Part shown: positions 25,101 through 36,300 of the stretch, piece by piece
Layout of the letters: each line of letters starts with the position of its first letter
Position numbering within the stretch: the stretch's first letter is position 1
Assembly (NCBI GenBank): GCA_963920705.1
Contig: CAWUCO010000002.1
Span: 124,001-188,000, forward strand
Reading direction: 5' to 3'
DNA from: Odiellus spinosus
Lineage: Eukaryota > Arthropoda > Arachnida > Opiliones > Phalangiidae
DNA length: 64,000 nt
The notes under the pieces: generated by a model
Databases searched by the model: none
Seen by the model: the letters and a program-made list of their open reading frames with translations, nothing else
Told to the model about the DNA's origin: nothing
Program-made: the position numbers and the translations under genes

Positions 25101-28100
25101 TCAAACCGTGTTTTTCAAACCGTGTTTTTCAAATCGTGTTTTTCAAATCGTGTTTTTCAAACCGTGTTTTTCAAACCGTGTTTTTCAAACCGTGTTTTTC
25201 AAATCGTGTTTTTCAAATCGTGTTTTTCAAATCGTGTTTTTCAAATCGTGTTTTTCAAGTCGTGTTTTTCAAACCGTGTTTTTCAAACCGTGTTTTTCAA
25301 ACCGTGTTTTTCAAACCGTGTTTTTCAAACCGTGTTTTTCAAACCGTGTTTTTCAAATCGTGTTTTTCCAATCGTGTTTTTCAAATCGTGTTTTTCAAAT
25401 CGTGTTTTTCAAGTCGTGTTTTTCAAACCGTGTTTTTCAAACCGATTTTTTCAAACCGTGTTTTTCAAACCGTGTTTTTCAAACCGTGTTTTTCAAACCG
25501 TGTTTTTCAAACCGTGTTTTTCAAACCGTGTTTTTCAAACCGTGTTTTTCAAACCGTGTTTTTCAAACCGTGTTTTTCAAACCTGGTTTTTCAAACCGTG
25601 TTTTTCAAACCGTGTTTTTCAAATCGTGTTTTTCAAGTCGTGTTTTTCAAGTCGTGTTTTTCAAACCGTGTTTTTCAAACCGTGTTTTTCAAACCGTGTT
25701 TTTCAAACCGTGTTTTTCAAACCGTGTTTTTCAAACCGTGTTTTTCAAACCGTGTTTTTCAAACCGTGTTTTTCAAATCGTGTTTTTCAAATCGTGTTTT
25801 TCAAATCGTGTTTTTCAAATCGTGTTTTTCAAATCGTGTTTTTCAAACCGTGTTTTTCAAACCGTGTTTTTCAAACCGTGTTTTTCAAACCGTGTTTTTC
25901 AAACCGTGTTTTTCAAATCGTGTTTTTCAAATCGTGTTTTTCAAATCGTGTTTTTCAAATCGTGTTTTTCAAATCGTGTTTTTCAAATCGTGTTTTTCAA
26001 ACCGTGTTTTTCAAACCGTGTTTTTCAAACCGTGTTTTTCAAACCGTGTTTTTCAAACCGTGTTTTTCAAACCGTGTTTTTCAAACCGTGTTTTTCAAAC
26101 CGTGTTTTTCAAACCGTGTTTTTCAAATCGTGTTTTTCAAATCGTGTTTTTCAAATCGTGTTTTTCAAATCGTGTTTTTCAAATCGTGTTTTTCAAATCG
26201 TGTTTTTCAAACCGTGTTTTTCAAACCGTGTTTTTCAAACCGTGTTTTTCAAACCGTGTTTTTCAAACCGTGTTTTTCAAACCGTGTTTTTCAAACCGTG
26301 TTTTTCAAACCGTGTTTTTCAAACCGTGTTTTTCAAACCGTGTTTTTCAAACCGTGTTTTTCAAACCGTGTTTTTCAAATCGTGTTTTTCAAACCGTGTT
26401 TTTCAAACCGTGTTTTTCAAACCGTGTTTTTCAAACCGTGTTTTTCAAACCGTGTTTTTCAAACCGTGTTTTTCAAATCGTGTTTTTCAAATCGTGTTTT
26501 TCAAACCGTGTTTTTCAAACCGTGTTTTTCAAACCGTGTTTTTCAAACCGTGTTTTTCAAACCGTGTTTTTCAAACCGTGTTTTTCAAACCGTGTTTTTC
26601 AAATCGTGTTTTTCAAACCGTGTTTTTCAAACCGTGTTTTTCAAACCGTGTTTTTCAAACCGTGTTTTTCAAACCGTGTTTTTCAAACCGTGTTTTTCAA
26701 ACCGTGTTTTTCAAATCGTGTTTTTCAAATCGTGTTTTTCAAACCGTGTTTTTCAAACCGTGTTTTTCAAACCGTGTTTTTCAAACCGTGTTTTTCAAAC
26801 CGTGTTTTTCAAACCGTGTTTTTCAAACCGTGTTTTTCAAACCGTGTTTTTCAAACCGTGTTTTTCAAACCGTGTTTTTCAAACCGTGTTTTTCAAATCG
26901 TGTTTTTCAAATCGTGTTTTTCAAATCGTGTTTTTCAAATCGTGTTTTTCAAATCGTGTTTTTCAAATCGTGTTTTTCAAATCGTGTTTTTCAAATCGTG
27001 TTTTTCAAATCGTGTTTTTCAAATCGTGTTTTTCAAATCGTGTTTTTCAAATCGTGTTTTTCAAACCGTGTTTTTCAAACCGTGTTTTTCAAACCGTGTT
27101 TTTCAAACCGTGTTTTTCAAACCGTGTTTTTCAAACCGTGTTTTTCAAACCGTGTTTTTCAAACCGTTTTCAAACCGTGTTTTTCAAATCGTGTTTTTCA
27201 AATCGTGTTTTTCAAATCGTGTTTTTCAAATCGTGTTTTTCAAATCGTGTTTTTCAAATCGTGTTTTTCAAATCGTGTTTTTCAAATCGTGTTTTTCAAA
27301 CCGTGTTTTTCAAACCGTGTTTTTCAAACCGTGTTTTTCAAACCGTGTTTTTCAAACCGTGTTTTTCAAACCGTGTTTTTCAAACCGTGTTTTTCAAATC
27401 GTGTTTTTCAAGTCGTGTTTTTCAAGTCGTGTTTTTCAAGTCGTGTTTTTCAAACCGTGTTTTTCAAACCGTGTTTTTCAAACCGTGTTTTTCAAACCGT
27501 GTTTTTCAAACCGTGTTTTTCAAACCGTGTTTTTCAAATCGTGTTTTTCAAATCGTGTTTTTCAAATCGTGTTTTTCAAATCGTGTTTTTCAAATCGTGT
27601 TTTTCAAACCGTGTTTTTCAAATCGTGTTTTTCAAATCGTGTTTTTCAAATCGTGTTTTTCAAATCGTGTTTTTCAAACCGTGTTTTTCAAACCGTGTTT
27701 TTCAAACCGTGTTTTTCAAACCGTGTTTTTCAAACCGTGTTTTTCAAATCGTGTTTTTCAAGTCGTGTTTTTCAAGTCGTGTTTTTCAAGTCGTGTTTTT
27801 CAAACCGTGTTTTTCAAACCGTGTTTTTCAAACCGTGTTTTTCAAACCGTGTTTTTCAAACCGTGTTTTTCAAACCGTGTTTTTCAAATCGTGTTTTTCA
27901 AATCGTGTTTTTCAAACCGTGTTTTTCAAACCGTGTTTTTCAAACCGTGTTTTTCAAATCGTGTTTTTCAAATCGTGTTTTTCAAATCGTGTTTTTCAAA
28001 TCGTGTTTTTCAAGTCGTGTTTTTCAAACCGTGTTTTTCAAACCGTGTTTTTCAAACCGTGTTTTTCAAACCGTGTTTTTCAAACCGTGTTTTTCAAACC

Positions 28101-29466
28101 GTGTTTTTCAAATCGTGTTTTTCCAATCGTGTTTTTCAAATCGTGTTTTTCAAATCGTGTTTTTCAAGTCGTGTTTTTCAAACCGTGTTTTTCAAACCGA
28201 TTTTTTCAAACCGTGTTTTTCAAACCGTGTTTTTCAAACCGTGTTTTTCAAACCGTGTTTTTCAAACCGTGTTTTTCAAACCGTGTTTTTCAAACCGTGT
28301 TTTTCAAACCGTGTTTTTCAAACCGTGTTTTTCAAACCGTGTTTTTCAAACCTGGTTTTTCAAACCGTGTTTTTCAAACCGTGTTTTTCAAATCGTGTTT
28401 TTCAAGTCGTGTTTTTCAAGTCGTGTTTTTCAAACCGTGTTTTTCAAACCGTGTTTTTCAAACCGTGTTTTTCAAACCGTGTTTTTCAAACCGTGTTTTT
28501 CAAACCGTGTTTTTCAAACCGTGTTTTTCAAACCGTGTTTTTCAAATCGTGTTTTTCAAATCGTGTTTTTCAAATCGTGTTTTTCAAATCGTGTTTTTCA
28601 AATCGTGTTTTTCAAACCGTGTTTTTCAAACCGTGTTTTTCAAACCGTGTTTTTCAAACCGTGTTTTTCAAACCGTGTTTTTCAAATCGTGTTTTTCAAA
28701 TCGTGTTTTTCAAATCGTGTTTTTCAAATCGTGTTTTTCAAATCGTGTTTTTCAAATCGTGTTTTTCAAACCGTGTTTTTCAAACCGTGTTTTTCAAACC
28801 GTGTTTTTCAAACCGTGTTTTTCAAACCGTGTTTTTCAAACCGTGTTTTTCAAACCGTGTTTTTCAAACCGTGTTTTTCAAACCGTGTTTTTCAAACCGT
28901 GTTTTTCAAACCGTGTTTTTCAAACCGTGTTTTTCAAACCGTGTTTTTCAAACCGTGTTTTTCAAACCGTGTTTTTCAAACCGTGTTTTTCAAACCGTGT
29001 TTTTCAAACCGTGTTTTTCAAACCGTGTTTTTCAAACCGTGTTTTTCAAACCGTGTTTTTCAAACCGTGTTTTTCAAACCGTGTTTTTCAAACCGTGTTT
29101 TTCAAACCGTGTTTTTCAAATCGTGTTTTTCAAACCGTGTTTTTCAAACCGTGTTTTTCAAACCGTGTTTTTCAAACCGTGTTTTTCAAACCGTGTTTTT
29201 CAAACCGTGTTTTTCAAACCGTGTTTTTCAAACCGTGTTTTTCAAACCGTGTTTTTCAAATCGTGTTTTTCAAATCGTGTTTTTCAAATCGTGTTTTTCA
29301 AATCGTGTTTTTCAAATCGTGTTTTTCAAATCGTGTTTTTCAAATCGTGTTTTTCAAATCGTGTTTTTCAAATCGTGTTTTTCAAATCGTGTTTTTCAAA
29401 TCGTGTTTTTCAAATCGTGTTTTTCAAATCGTGTTTTTCAAATCGTGTTTTTCAAATCATGTTTTT
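19147..29466 (+). repeat. 14-bp satellite locus 1, zone 3 (TTTTTCAAACCGTG family)
   Basis: About 737 monomers of TTTTTCAAACCGTG, with AAATCGTG and AAGTCGTG variants in blocks; one CpG per unit. Rare markers repeat in the same order four times: an 11-bp short unit (19991, 21836, 24381, 27164), an ACCGATTTTTT unit (20982, 22827, 25442, 28197) and an ACCTGG unit (21166, 23011, 25584, 28353). This is a higher-order repeat. The last unit is TTTTTCAAATCATG. Reverse frames close here because the complement contains TTTGA. Confidence 0.97.
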
Positions 29467-29925
29467 ATTTATCTTGGATACCCGTGTGAAAGCGACTTTA
29501 TATCTAATGGTTATTAATTTATCTTGGATACCCGTGTGTACGCGGCTTCATATCTAATCTTAATTTTTCTTTGATACCAGTCTGAACGCGGATTTATAGC
29601 TAATCTTTATTAATTTATCTGGGATGCCCGTGTGAACGCGGCTTTATATCTTATATTTATTCATTTTTAATTTAGATACCCGTGCGAACGGGCATTTGTA
29701 TATTATCTTTGTCATTTTAACTTAGATGCTCGTGCGAACGAGCCTTTACATCTATTCTATATTAAGTCATTTTATCTTGGATACCCTGTGAACACGCCTT
29801 TATATCTAATCTTTATTAATTTTTAGCTTGGATACTCGTGAAAACTCACCTTAATATCTAAAATTTATTAATTCATTTTATCTTGGACACCCGTGAAAAC
29901 ACGCCTTTATCTAATCAACCTATAA
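29467..29925 (+). repeat. ~50-bp tandem repeats right of satellite locus 1
   Basis: Eight or nine diverged copies, period about 50 bp (ATCTTGGATA at 29471 and 29521), with landmarks CTTGGATACCCGTGTGAA, CGCGGCTTTATATCTAAT and TTTATTAATTT. The same repeats follow satellite locus 2 (63690-64000), and inverted, more diverged copies lie at 45485-45680 and 47465-47590. Confidence 0.88.
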
Positions 29926-30281
29926 GAAAATATTGAATATCTTCGAAAATATCTTTTATATTAAATTTAAGTTTCAGCAACATTGGTTTTTAGATTAAGT
30001 TAAATCATTTAATCAGTTTTAATTTTAATTTAATGGAATATTACGCTTAAATTCAGTAAAAGCTATAACCTCAGAAGGCTAAAATAGACTCGAATCCAAA
30101 AGATACTATATAAGGCGTTCGTTTATCATTATAAACTAAGAAGCGAGTAACGGTTGCTGCTCTTCAATGAGCTATACGTGGATATACGTTTACAGCAAGG
30201 TAGAAGCTAATAACTGTATATTCTAATTTTATTGGAGAATTAAGCGCCGGGGTTGATGACGTCTTCTTCCGTCGTCACACA
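29926..30281 (+). promoter_or_regulatory. AT-rich block with TATA box, element module downstream of satellite
   Basis: Contains AATATCTTCGAAAATATC, an AT-rich stretch, then TATATAAG at 30107-30114 followed by GCGTTCG. The order matches 2290-2510 and the inverse of 45290-45480. By position this is a core promoter with the 50-bp repeats upstream and a 79-bp hairpin repeat downstream. No open frame follows, so any transcript is probably non-coding. Confidence 0.45.
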
Positions 30282-30518
30282 CAGACAGAACCTCTCCGCG
30301 AACTAAAAGTTAGGTCGGAGAGGTAAGAAGACGAAAGTTTTTTCCGATTCGATGACGTAACAGACAGAACCTCTCCGCGAACTAAAAGTTAGGTCGGAGA
30401 GGTAAGAAGACGAAAGTTGTTTACGATTCGATGACGTAACAGACAGAACCTCTCCGTGAACTAAAAGTTCACTCGGAGAGGTAAGAGGACGAAAGATTTT
30501 TCTATTCGCTGACGTATT
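30282..30518 (+). repeat. Three 79-bp tandem repeats, each with a hairpin
   Basis: Units start CAGACAGAACCTCTCCG at 30282, 30361 and 30440. Each contains a hairpin with arms CCTCTCCG and CGGAGAGG around AACTAAAAGTT, followed by GATGACGTAA, a CRE-like site. Copies 1 and 2 differ at only a few bases; in copy 3 the inner arm reads GTGAAC/GTTCAC. A CAGACAGA lead-in plus CCTC hairpin also ends the dispersed elements at 3085, 44688 and 46780, so the modules are probably related. Confidence 0.85.
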
Positions 30519-30531
30519 TCGTCTTCTTGTA

Positions 30532-30610
30532 CAACGCCAACGCCAACGCGAACGCGAACGCCGACGCCGCAGTGAATACAGTACCTAGACCCCACTAGGG
30601 TTGGGTCTAG
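30532..30610. repeat. Hexamer microsatellite and palindrome
   Basis: AACGCC/AACGCG hexamers at 30532-30570, then an imperfect palindrome at 30585-30610 with arms CTAGACCC and GGGTCTAG. Confidence 0.7.
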
Positions 30611-30639
30611 CTAAAAACTTGGTCAAATAACTAAAGTAT

Positions 30640-33095
30640 AATTAAAGCATATCCAGAACGACAGTTTTAAGTTTTTTTTTGAGTATAGATATAGAGTTAC
30701 ATTCTTTTATATGCTTATGAACCATATTATACTTCTTACAACCATTGTAAAATATGGAAGTAAGTTTTTTTGTTATTCTACATAGGGGTAATCGAAGCAA
30801 ATTAAAGTTTCTCGCCGACTGTCTCAGAGCTATCATCTTAGGGAAAAGCTGGTCAGCCTCGTTATTTTTTAAATTGTTGTGGATAAATTTTAATTCAAAG
30901 TAGTGATGTATCTGTGTTATATTTAAAAGACGGCATTTCTTAAAGAGGGGTTTTGTATGTGCCAGCCAGCCGACGTTAAAGATATTTCTAATTGCTCTCT
31001 TTTGGATTACTATATTATATTATTTATATTATTTTTACTTGTATTACCCCAAATGTGTATGCCATATATAACGAGAGGGTAAAATAACGCGTGATACACT
31101 TCAATAAGAGTTTTTCTGGGAAATAGTAATTTACACTGGAATAACATGATTCAATTTTTTCGAGATCTCATTAATGTGAGTATCAAAGGATAGCCAATGG
31201 TCAAGCCAAAGTCCCAGATACTTATACTAAAGTACCCGTTTAATAATATTATCTCCGAATTTTATCGTGCAGATACTATCAGTTATCTGTTTATTAATGT
31301 TATTAAATATGTATTCGGTTTTAGAGGTATTTAATTTTAAACCGTTGCTTTCTAACCATTGTTTAATTGTTCCCGATGCCTTATTCGCGTTTTCTGTACG
31401 ATATTTAAGGTTACTGTGTTTTAAAATCATGATGGTAACATCTGCGTATAAGTATAGTCCATTGACTATTTTATCTGTTAGGTCATTTATGTAAATGTTG
31501 AATAGGCGTGGGGACAGTATAGATCCTTGTGGGACTCCTATTCTAATGATGTTTGGGTCGGATATTATTTTATTAATTTGGGTACAGCATTGACGTCCCG
31601 TTAGGTAACTTTTTATCCATTGAAGACCCAAACCCCTGATTCCCATTCGGTTCAGCTTTTGCAAGAGTCTAGCGTGGGGTACGCTGTCAAACGCTTTTTC
31701 AAGGTCCAAAAAAATCCCTATACAGTATAAGCCCCCGTCCAATGCATTTAGTATATCGTGGTAGACTCTTGCAATTGCCAGATCTGTCCCCATACATGAT
31801 CTGAAACCGAATTGGAATTTTGAGATAAGTGAGTGTTTTTCACAGAAGGAGCTAAGTCTGGCATAAAAACATTTATCATAAATTTTTGCCATAAATGACA
31901 ATACAGAAATAGGTCTGAGGTTATCCACAGACAGTGGGTCACCCTTCTTAAATATTGGAGTTATACGCGCCTTTTTTAAGTTGTCAGGGTAAATACCAGT
32001 TTGGAAAGATAGGTTTATTAGGAATACAAGGGGCAGTAGTATTAGATTCGCTATATATTTTATAGGCTTTGGATGTAAATCGTCAACACCTGCGGCAGAG
32101 GTGGACGGAAGAGATTGTATTATTTCAGCTATTTCTTTAGTTGACACGTCAAATAGGGCGAATGTTGAATCGTTATTTTTTTCATCAATAGGAGATTGCA
32201 GTAATTGCGTAGGGTCTATATTTGTAGTGAAATAGGTATTGAATTCATTGGGGGTAATATTGCTAGAGAGTTTTGTTGGAGTCTGTTGTCTAGAGGCAAT
32301 CTGATTGATAACTTTCCATTTTTCTTTTGGTGTTTTAGCCCGAGAAAACTTATTGTGAATATATCTACTTCTGGCGTTTCTGATTTGATTATTGCAATAG
32401 TTTGTTTATTTTTTATGATTTCCTTTAAGTTGTTATCTAACCATGATTCTGCGTTTTTTTAATACGCTTGATCTTGAATACTTCGTTATAAATTCTTTTT
32501 ATTGTTTCCCCGAAGAAATCGAACGCTATATTCACATCATCTAGTTTGTATAATTTGTCCCACTTGATAATGGCTATTTTATCTTTGAATCTCTTTAAAT
32601 TTTTGGAGCTAAGATCTCGAGTTTCAAAAGTGGTTTCCTTAAAGATTATTGTTGGTAGTGTTATTTCAAGGGCATAATGATCGGATACATCCGTATTTTT
32701 AACCACTTTTGTTCCCGAGTCTGTATTGGTGAAAACGTTGTCAATGCAAGTAGCTGTTGTGCTAGTGACACGGGTAGGTTCAAAAATTTTTCTGACTAAG
32801 CCGGAGCTTTCAAATAAATCGGTGATTGCGGTAGAGCAGGGAGTATATAAGTTAAAATCAAAATTGAAATCACCGCATATAATTTTTTTTTATATTACTA
32901 TTTCCCAGATTAGAAACAAGTAATTCGCATTGAGCTAGGACGGTTGCATAATTCGCAGTGTGTGGTTTATATATAACCACAATTATGTCATTTAACGGGG
33001 TAATTCTAATTACATAGCTCTCAATGAGATTAGAGTGTCTCGAATCAGAATCTACCGGTACATTTACCTGAACCTTTGTTGATAGTATTGTTTAC
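30640..33095 (-). pseudogene. LINE ORF2 remnant, APE endonuclease plus reverse transcriptase
   Basis: Reading leftwards from about 33095, the fragments join into one diverged LINE ORF2. First comes an APE-type endonuclease C-terminal part (CGDFNFDFN near 32870, then VSDHYALEI near 32680), then a linker. The reverse transcriptase core is at 31227-32147 with FQFGFRS, the LDLEKAFD acidic box, GVPQGSILSPRLFNIYINDL, and YADV where YADD is expected (about 31436-31449). The C-terminal region runs to 30642. Several frameshifts and stops separate the pieces. Loss of the second catalytic Asp (one base, GAT to GTT) means RT could not work. The family looks like the CR1/Jockey group; the exact clade is not determined. 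It is 5'-truncated 58 bp from an IR exon, consistent with insertion into that gene's intron. Confidence 0.88.
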
Positions 33096-33153
33096 TACGG
33101 GGCATTGTTTACTTTTATGAAGTAAAGTGATTTGAATTTTTTTTTTTTTTCAG

Positions 33154-33333
33154 AAGTTAGGCGGCTATGACTTATTTCCCGCTTACTTGGAAAGAGTTCT
33201 AAACGAAGTAATAATAGGTTGAAACTTTATTCCATTGGCGCCGATTTGCAATTATGAGCCGCAGTATTATTTCACTGTGGATCCCCCGCTGGTGTGGAAT
33301 AGTTCCGGTTCAATCTTTGACATTGACATTCAG
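33154..33333 (+). CDS. IR exon (S1 end), contains in-frame TGA
   Basis: Preceded by a long poly-pyrimidine tract and CAG, followed by GTAAGA; 60 codons, phase 0 to 0. The codons on both sides of the TGA (33220-33222) read as continuous IR-like protein, GGYDLFPAYLERVLNEV before and NFIPLAPICNYEPQYYF after, so the stop replaces a sense codon such as TGG or CGA. Confidence 0.7.
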
Positions 33334-36300
33334 GTAAGACAAACTTCGCGCAAACATTTCGTGCCCATATTGGAACGGCGTTTTTCGTTTCTCTTCCTAG
33401 TCCGTGCTGGGTTTCTTACTGATGATATTTCTGTCCGCCGCCACGGTTTACTTCTCGACGAGATGTCTCCGAAGACAGTTCCCGAGTACCACCGGATTTT
33501 GGACAGTTATTTGGGATTATTTCGCTTCTTTGTTCTACGAGCGTAAGACAATCGAGATTTCTCCAAACCATTTAGCCAAAGGTTTTCCACCCGATCTTTG
33601 TCCACCTAATTATCACACCCACCCAATAGTCGTTCACCCAACTATCGGATCCATCCAATTAATGCATTCACCCAATTTTCGTCCACCGAAAAACCAGTTT
33701 CTCGATGACCCAATATGGATTCCCCAATTTTCTTTGCGCCATTTTGGGTATATCTAGCGGGGTCTGATATCAATAGCCACGCCTTCGCTTCGCTCGACAT
33801 TAATCTTCCGTACCGTTTCAGCGTTCCCCTTAGATTCAGGTGTGTTATTAGGCTTTACCATTTTCAGCAACGAAATCAACGCCGTCTTCAAAGGGAAACT
33901 TTCCATGAAAGAATACGCCATCGTCGAGAATAAAGACGACCTGGACAAGCTAGGCTTCAAACTGAACTCGACAGTTTTCCAGGTACGAAAATACGTGTCT
34001 GCTTAGTTTATCGCTCCGAATTCTGTTAACTTTTAACTTTTGGTTAAGACGAAGCATAATCTCGGTTAAATCTGATTAAACCGGCTAATTACGTAAGAGC
34101 GGTTTGAGAATTTATAATTATAACTGTTCTTCGTATTTCTAGCATCCATGTGAGAAAACGTATTTCAGCGACAGTAAGAGGAACTCAGTGTGGAAAATGA
34201 ACTGGCACGAATTCGTCAGAGTTCCGCGAACTCTTGGAAACTCACGTGAACTCTCAGAAGTTTTATGAGCAATTTTCGAGAACTCTGGCGAATTCTTGGG
34301 AACTCTCTGGAACTCTCGAGAACTCTCTCGAATTCAGAAGAACCCGCGAAAACTCTTTGGAATTCGTGAGAACTCCTAGAAATATGTTGAAACTCAAAGC
34401 TAATTGGAGCAAATTCAGAATTCGAGGAGCTCACGTGAACTCTGGCGAACTCAGCAAAGTTCGAATCAGGTGTACACGAAAAAAAAAAGTAGTATCTACC
34501 CCCTCACGTTCCTAACAGGAATTTGGGATTCCGTTTTATGAAGAAGGACTAGGTTTTTTCAGTCCGCCCATAATTATCCCACAGGGTGATGATATTGGAC
34601 GCTTCTTTCGTGGTCGAATAGCCAAACAAAATATCTCACGAAACAATTCTAATAAACGGGCCGAAGTGAACCATTAACGAACAATAAAACCGAGCGAACT
34701 GAGAAACCAGTTCGCACCTTTGGAACTCGCTATTTAAAAAAGGAGATTTTTTACGGGTTCCTACCGGCCCTTACAATATTGGATAATTACATTAAAATAT
34801 ATTTGATATAGAATACAGGAAAGGAGCGAAAACGGTTTTAACTTTCATAATAAATACAGAATATAGAGATAAAAGCTTCATCTCGAAGAAATCCTCAACA
34901 ATGAAACTTTTGACACGACAAGTATGGCTGGGTATTAACGAGTCGAGCGCGTTCAAGTACAATCCTCAAATACACGAAACCATCATGAACTGGTAAGCGA
35001 CATTAAAACACTACGCAGCCAAACAAATAACTCGTGGCCCGATTCAGACACTGCGCGAGATCTAGAGCTCGGAATCGGATATCCATTATCTTAAGTTATT
35101 TTATTTTCGGATAAATTATTTGTAACGAAAAAATGAAATTTGAATATTCGAAAAAATTGTTAAACGTATAAGCTATACCCGAAGATAAGCCTTCACCGCT
35201 TTATTTACCTACAAATTACTCGTTTTCAAACGTGTAACGATGGATAAGAAACATTCGCGTTTCCAGAATTAGTCAAAAATATAAGAAAAATATTTCAAAT
35301 TGATTTTTAATTCGAAGAATATTGATAAAACGACGAAACTAAGATTTTAAATGATCTCTTTATTCGTTATTTTTCACGAAAATAAATGAATTATGTCCAT
35401 TAGCGCAGTTCCCATTAGCACCATTCCCATTTGCGCCGTTCCCATTAGCGCAGTTTCCCATTAGCGCAGTTTCCCATTAGCGCAATTTCCCATTAGCGCA
35501 ATTTCCCATTTGCGCCGTTCCCATTTGCGCAGTTTCGCATTAGCGCAGTTTCGCATTAGCGCCGTTCCCATTTGCGCCGTTTCCCATTTGCGCCGTTTCC
35601 CATTTGCGCCGTTTCCCATTAGCGCCGTTTCCCAATAACCGCTATGTCCTAGACGCGCAATCCACTCTTTCCTAAAACTTTTTTAACCCTACCTTCTAAA
35701 GTGTTTCCTGTTTCAGCATTTATTGTCTCAGAAAAACTAACCTACCCTAAACCACTGGATCACGTTCAAAAACGATGTTTTCTAAAGAGAATTAACAAAT
35801 GAGCATTACCTAAATGAAAAATTTGTAATTTAGTAGTAACACTTTGTCTTTTATTTTAGCATAAAAAATAACTTGACCGCTATTAAAATTCAATCTGTAA
35901 TTAAACCCGACGTAGGCACATACCAAATAGAATTTGGAATTTTTTATCCGAACGTATAACGCGGATAATAATCGAAGAGAAGGCCATTTTTAGATAAAAA
36001 CGGATTTGGATTACGATCGCTTCGAATGAAAAATAGTCCATTTTAATCAAACAGATAATTATAAACAACGCCTTAGCTGGCGTTGTTTATTGATCCGTCT
36101 TAAAGAATTTCATCAGAAACGTCTATGGAGATTAACCTTATGAGGTAAAAACTTTGTCTGAATGATACTGAGATCGTCTCCGTCCGACCGCGAGGCCGTT
36201 TCATTGAGAGTTTGCATTAGAAAGATAGATAAATGGGCTAGCCTGAAAAGGGTACTCTAAGCCTATCTCTAAGAAACCTATAGATTAGAGGTAGAGGTTT

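Noticed and set aside
33404..33757. 117-codon continuous frame over the IR M1 exon
   Set aside because: The part after 33542 is intron: a GTAAGA donor is present, and the downstream peptide is low-complexity and ends in a stop before the next well-supported exon.
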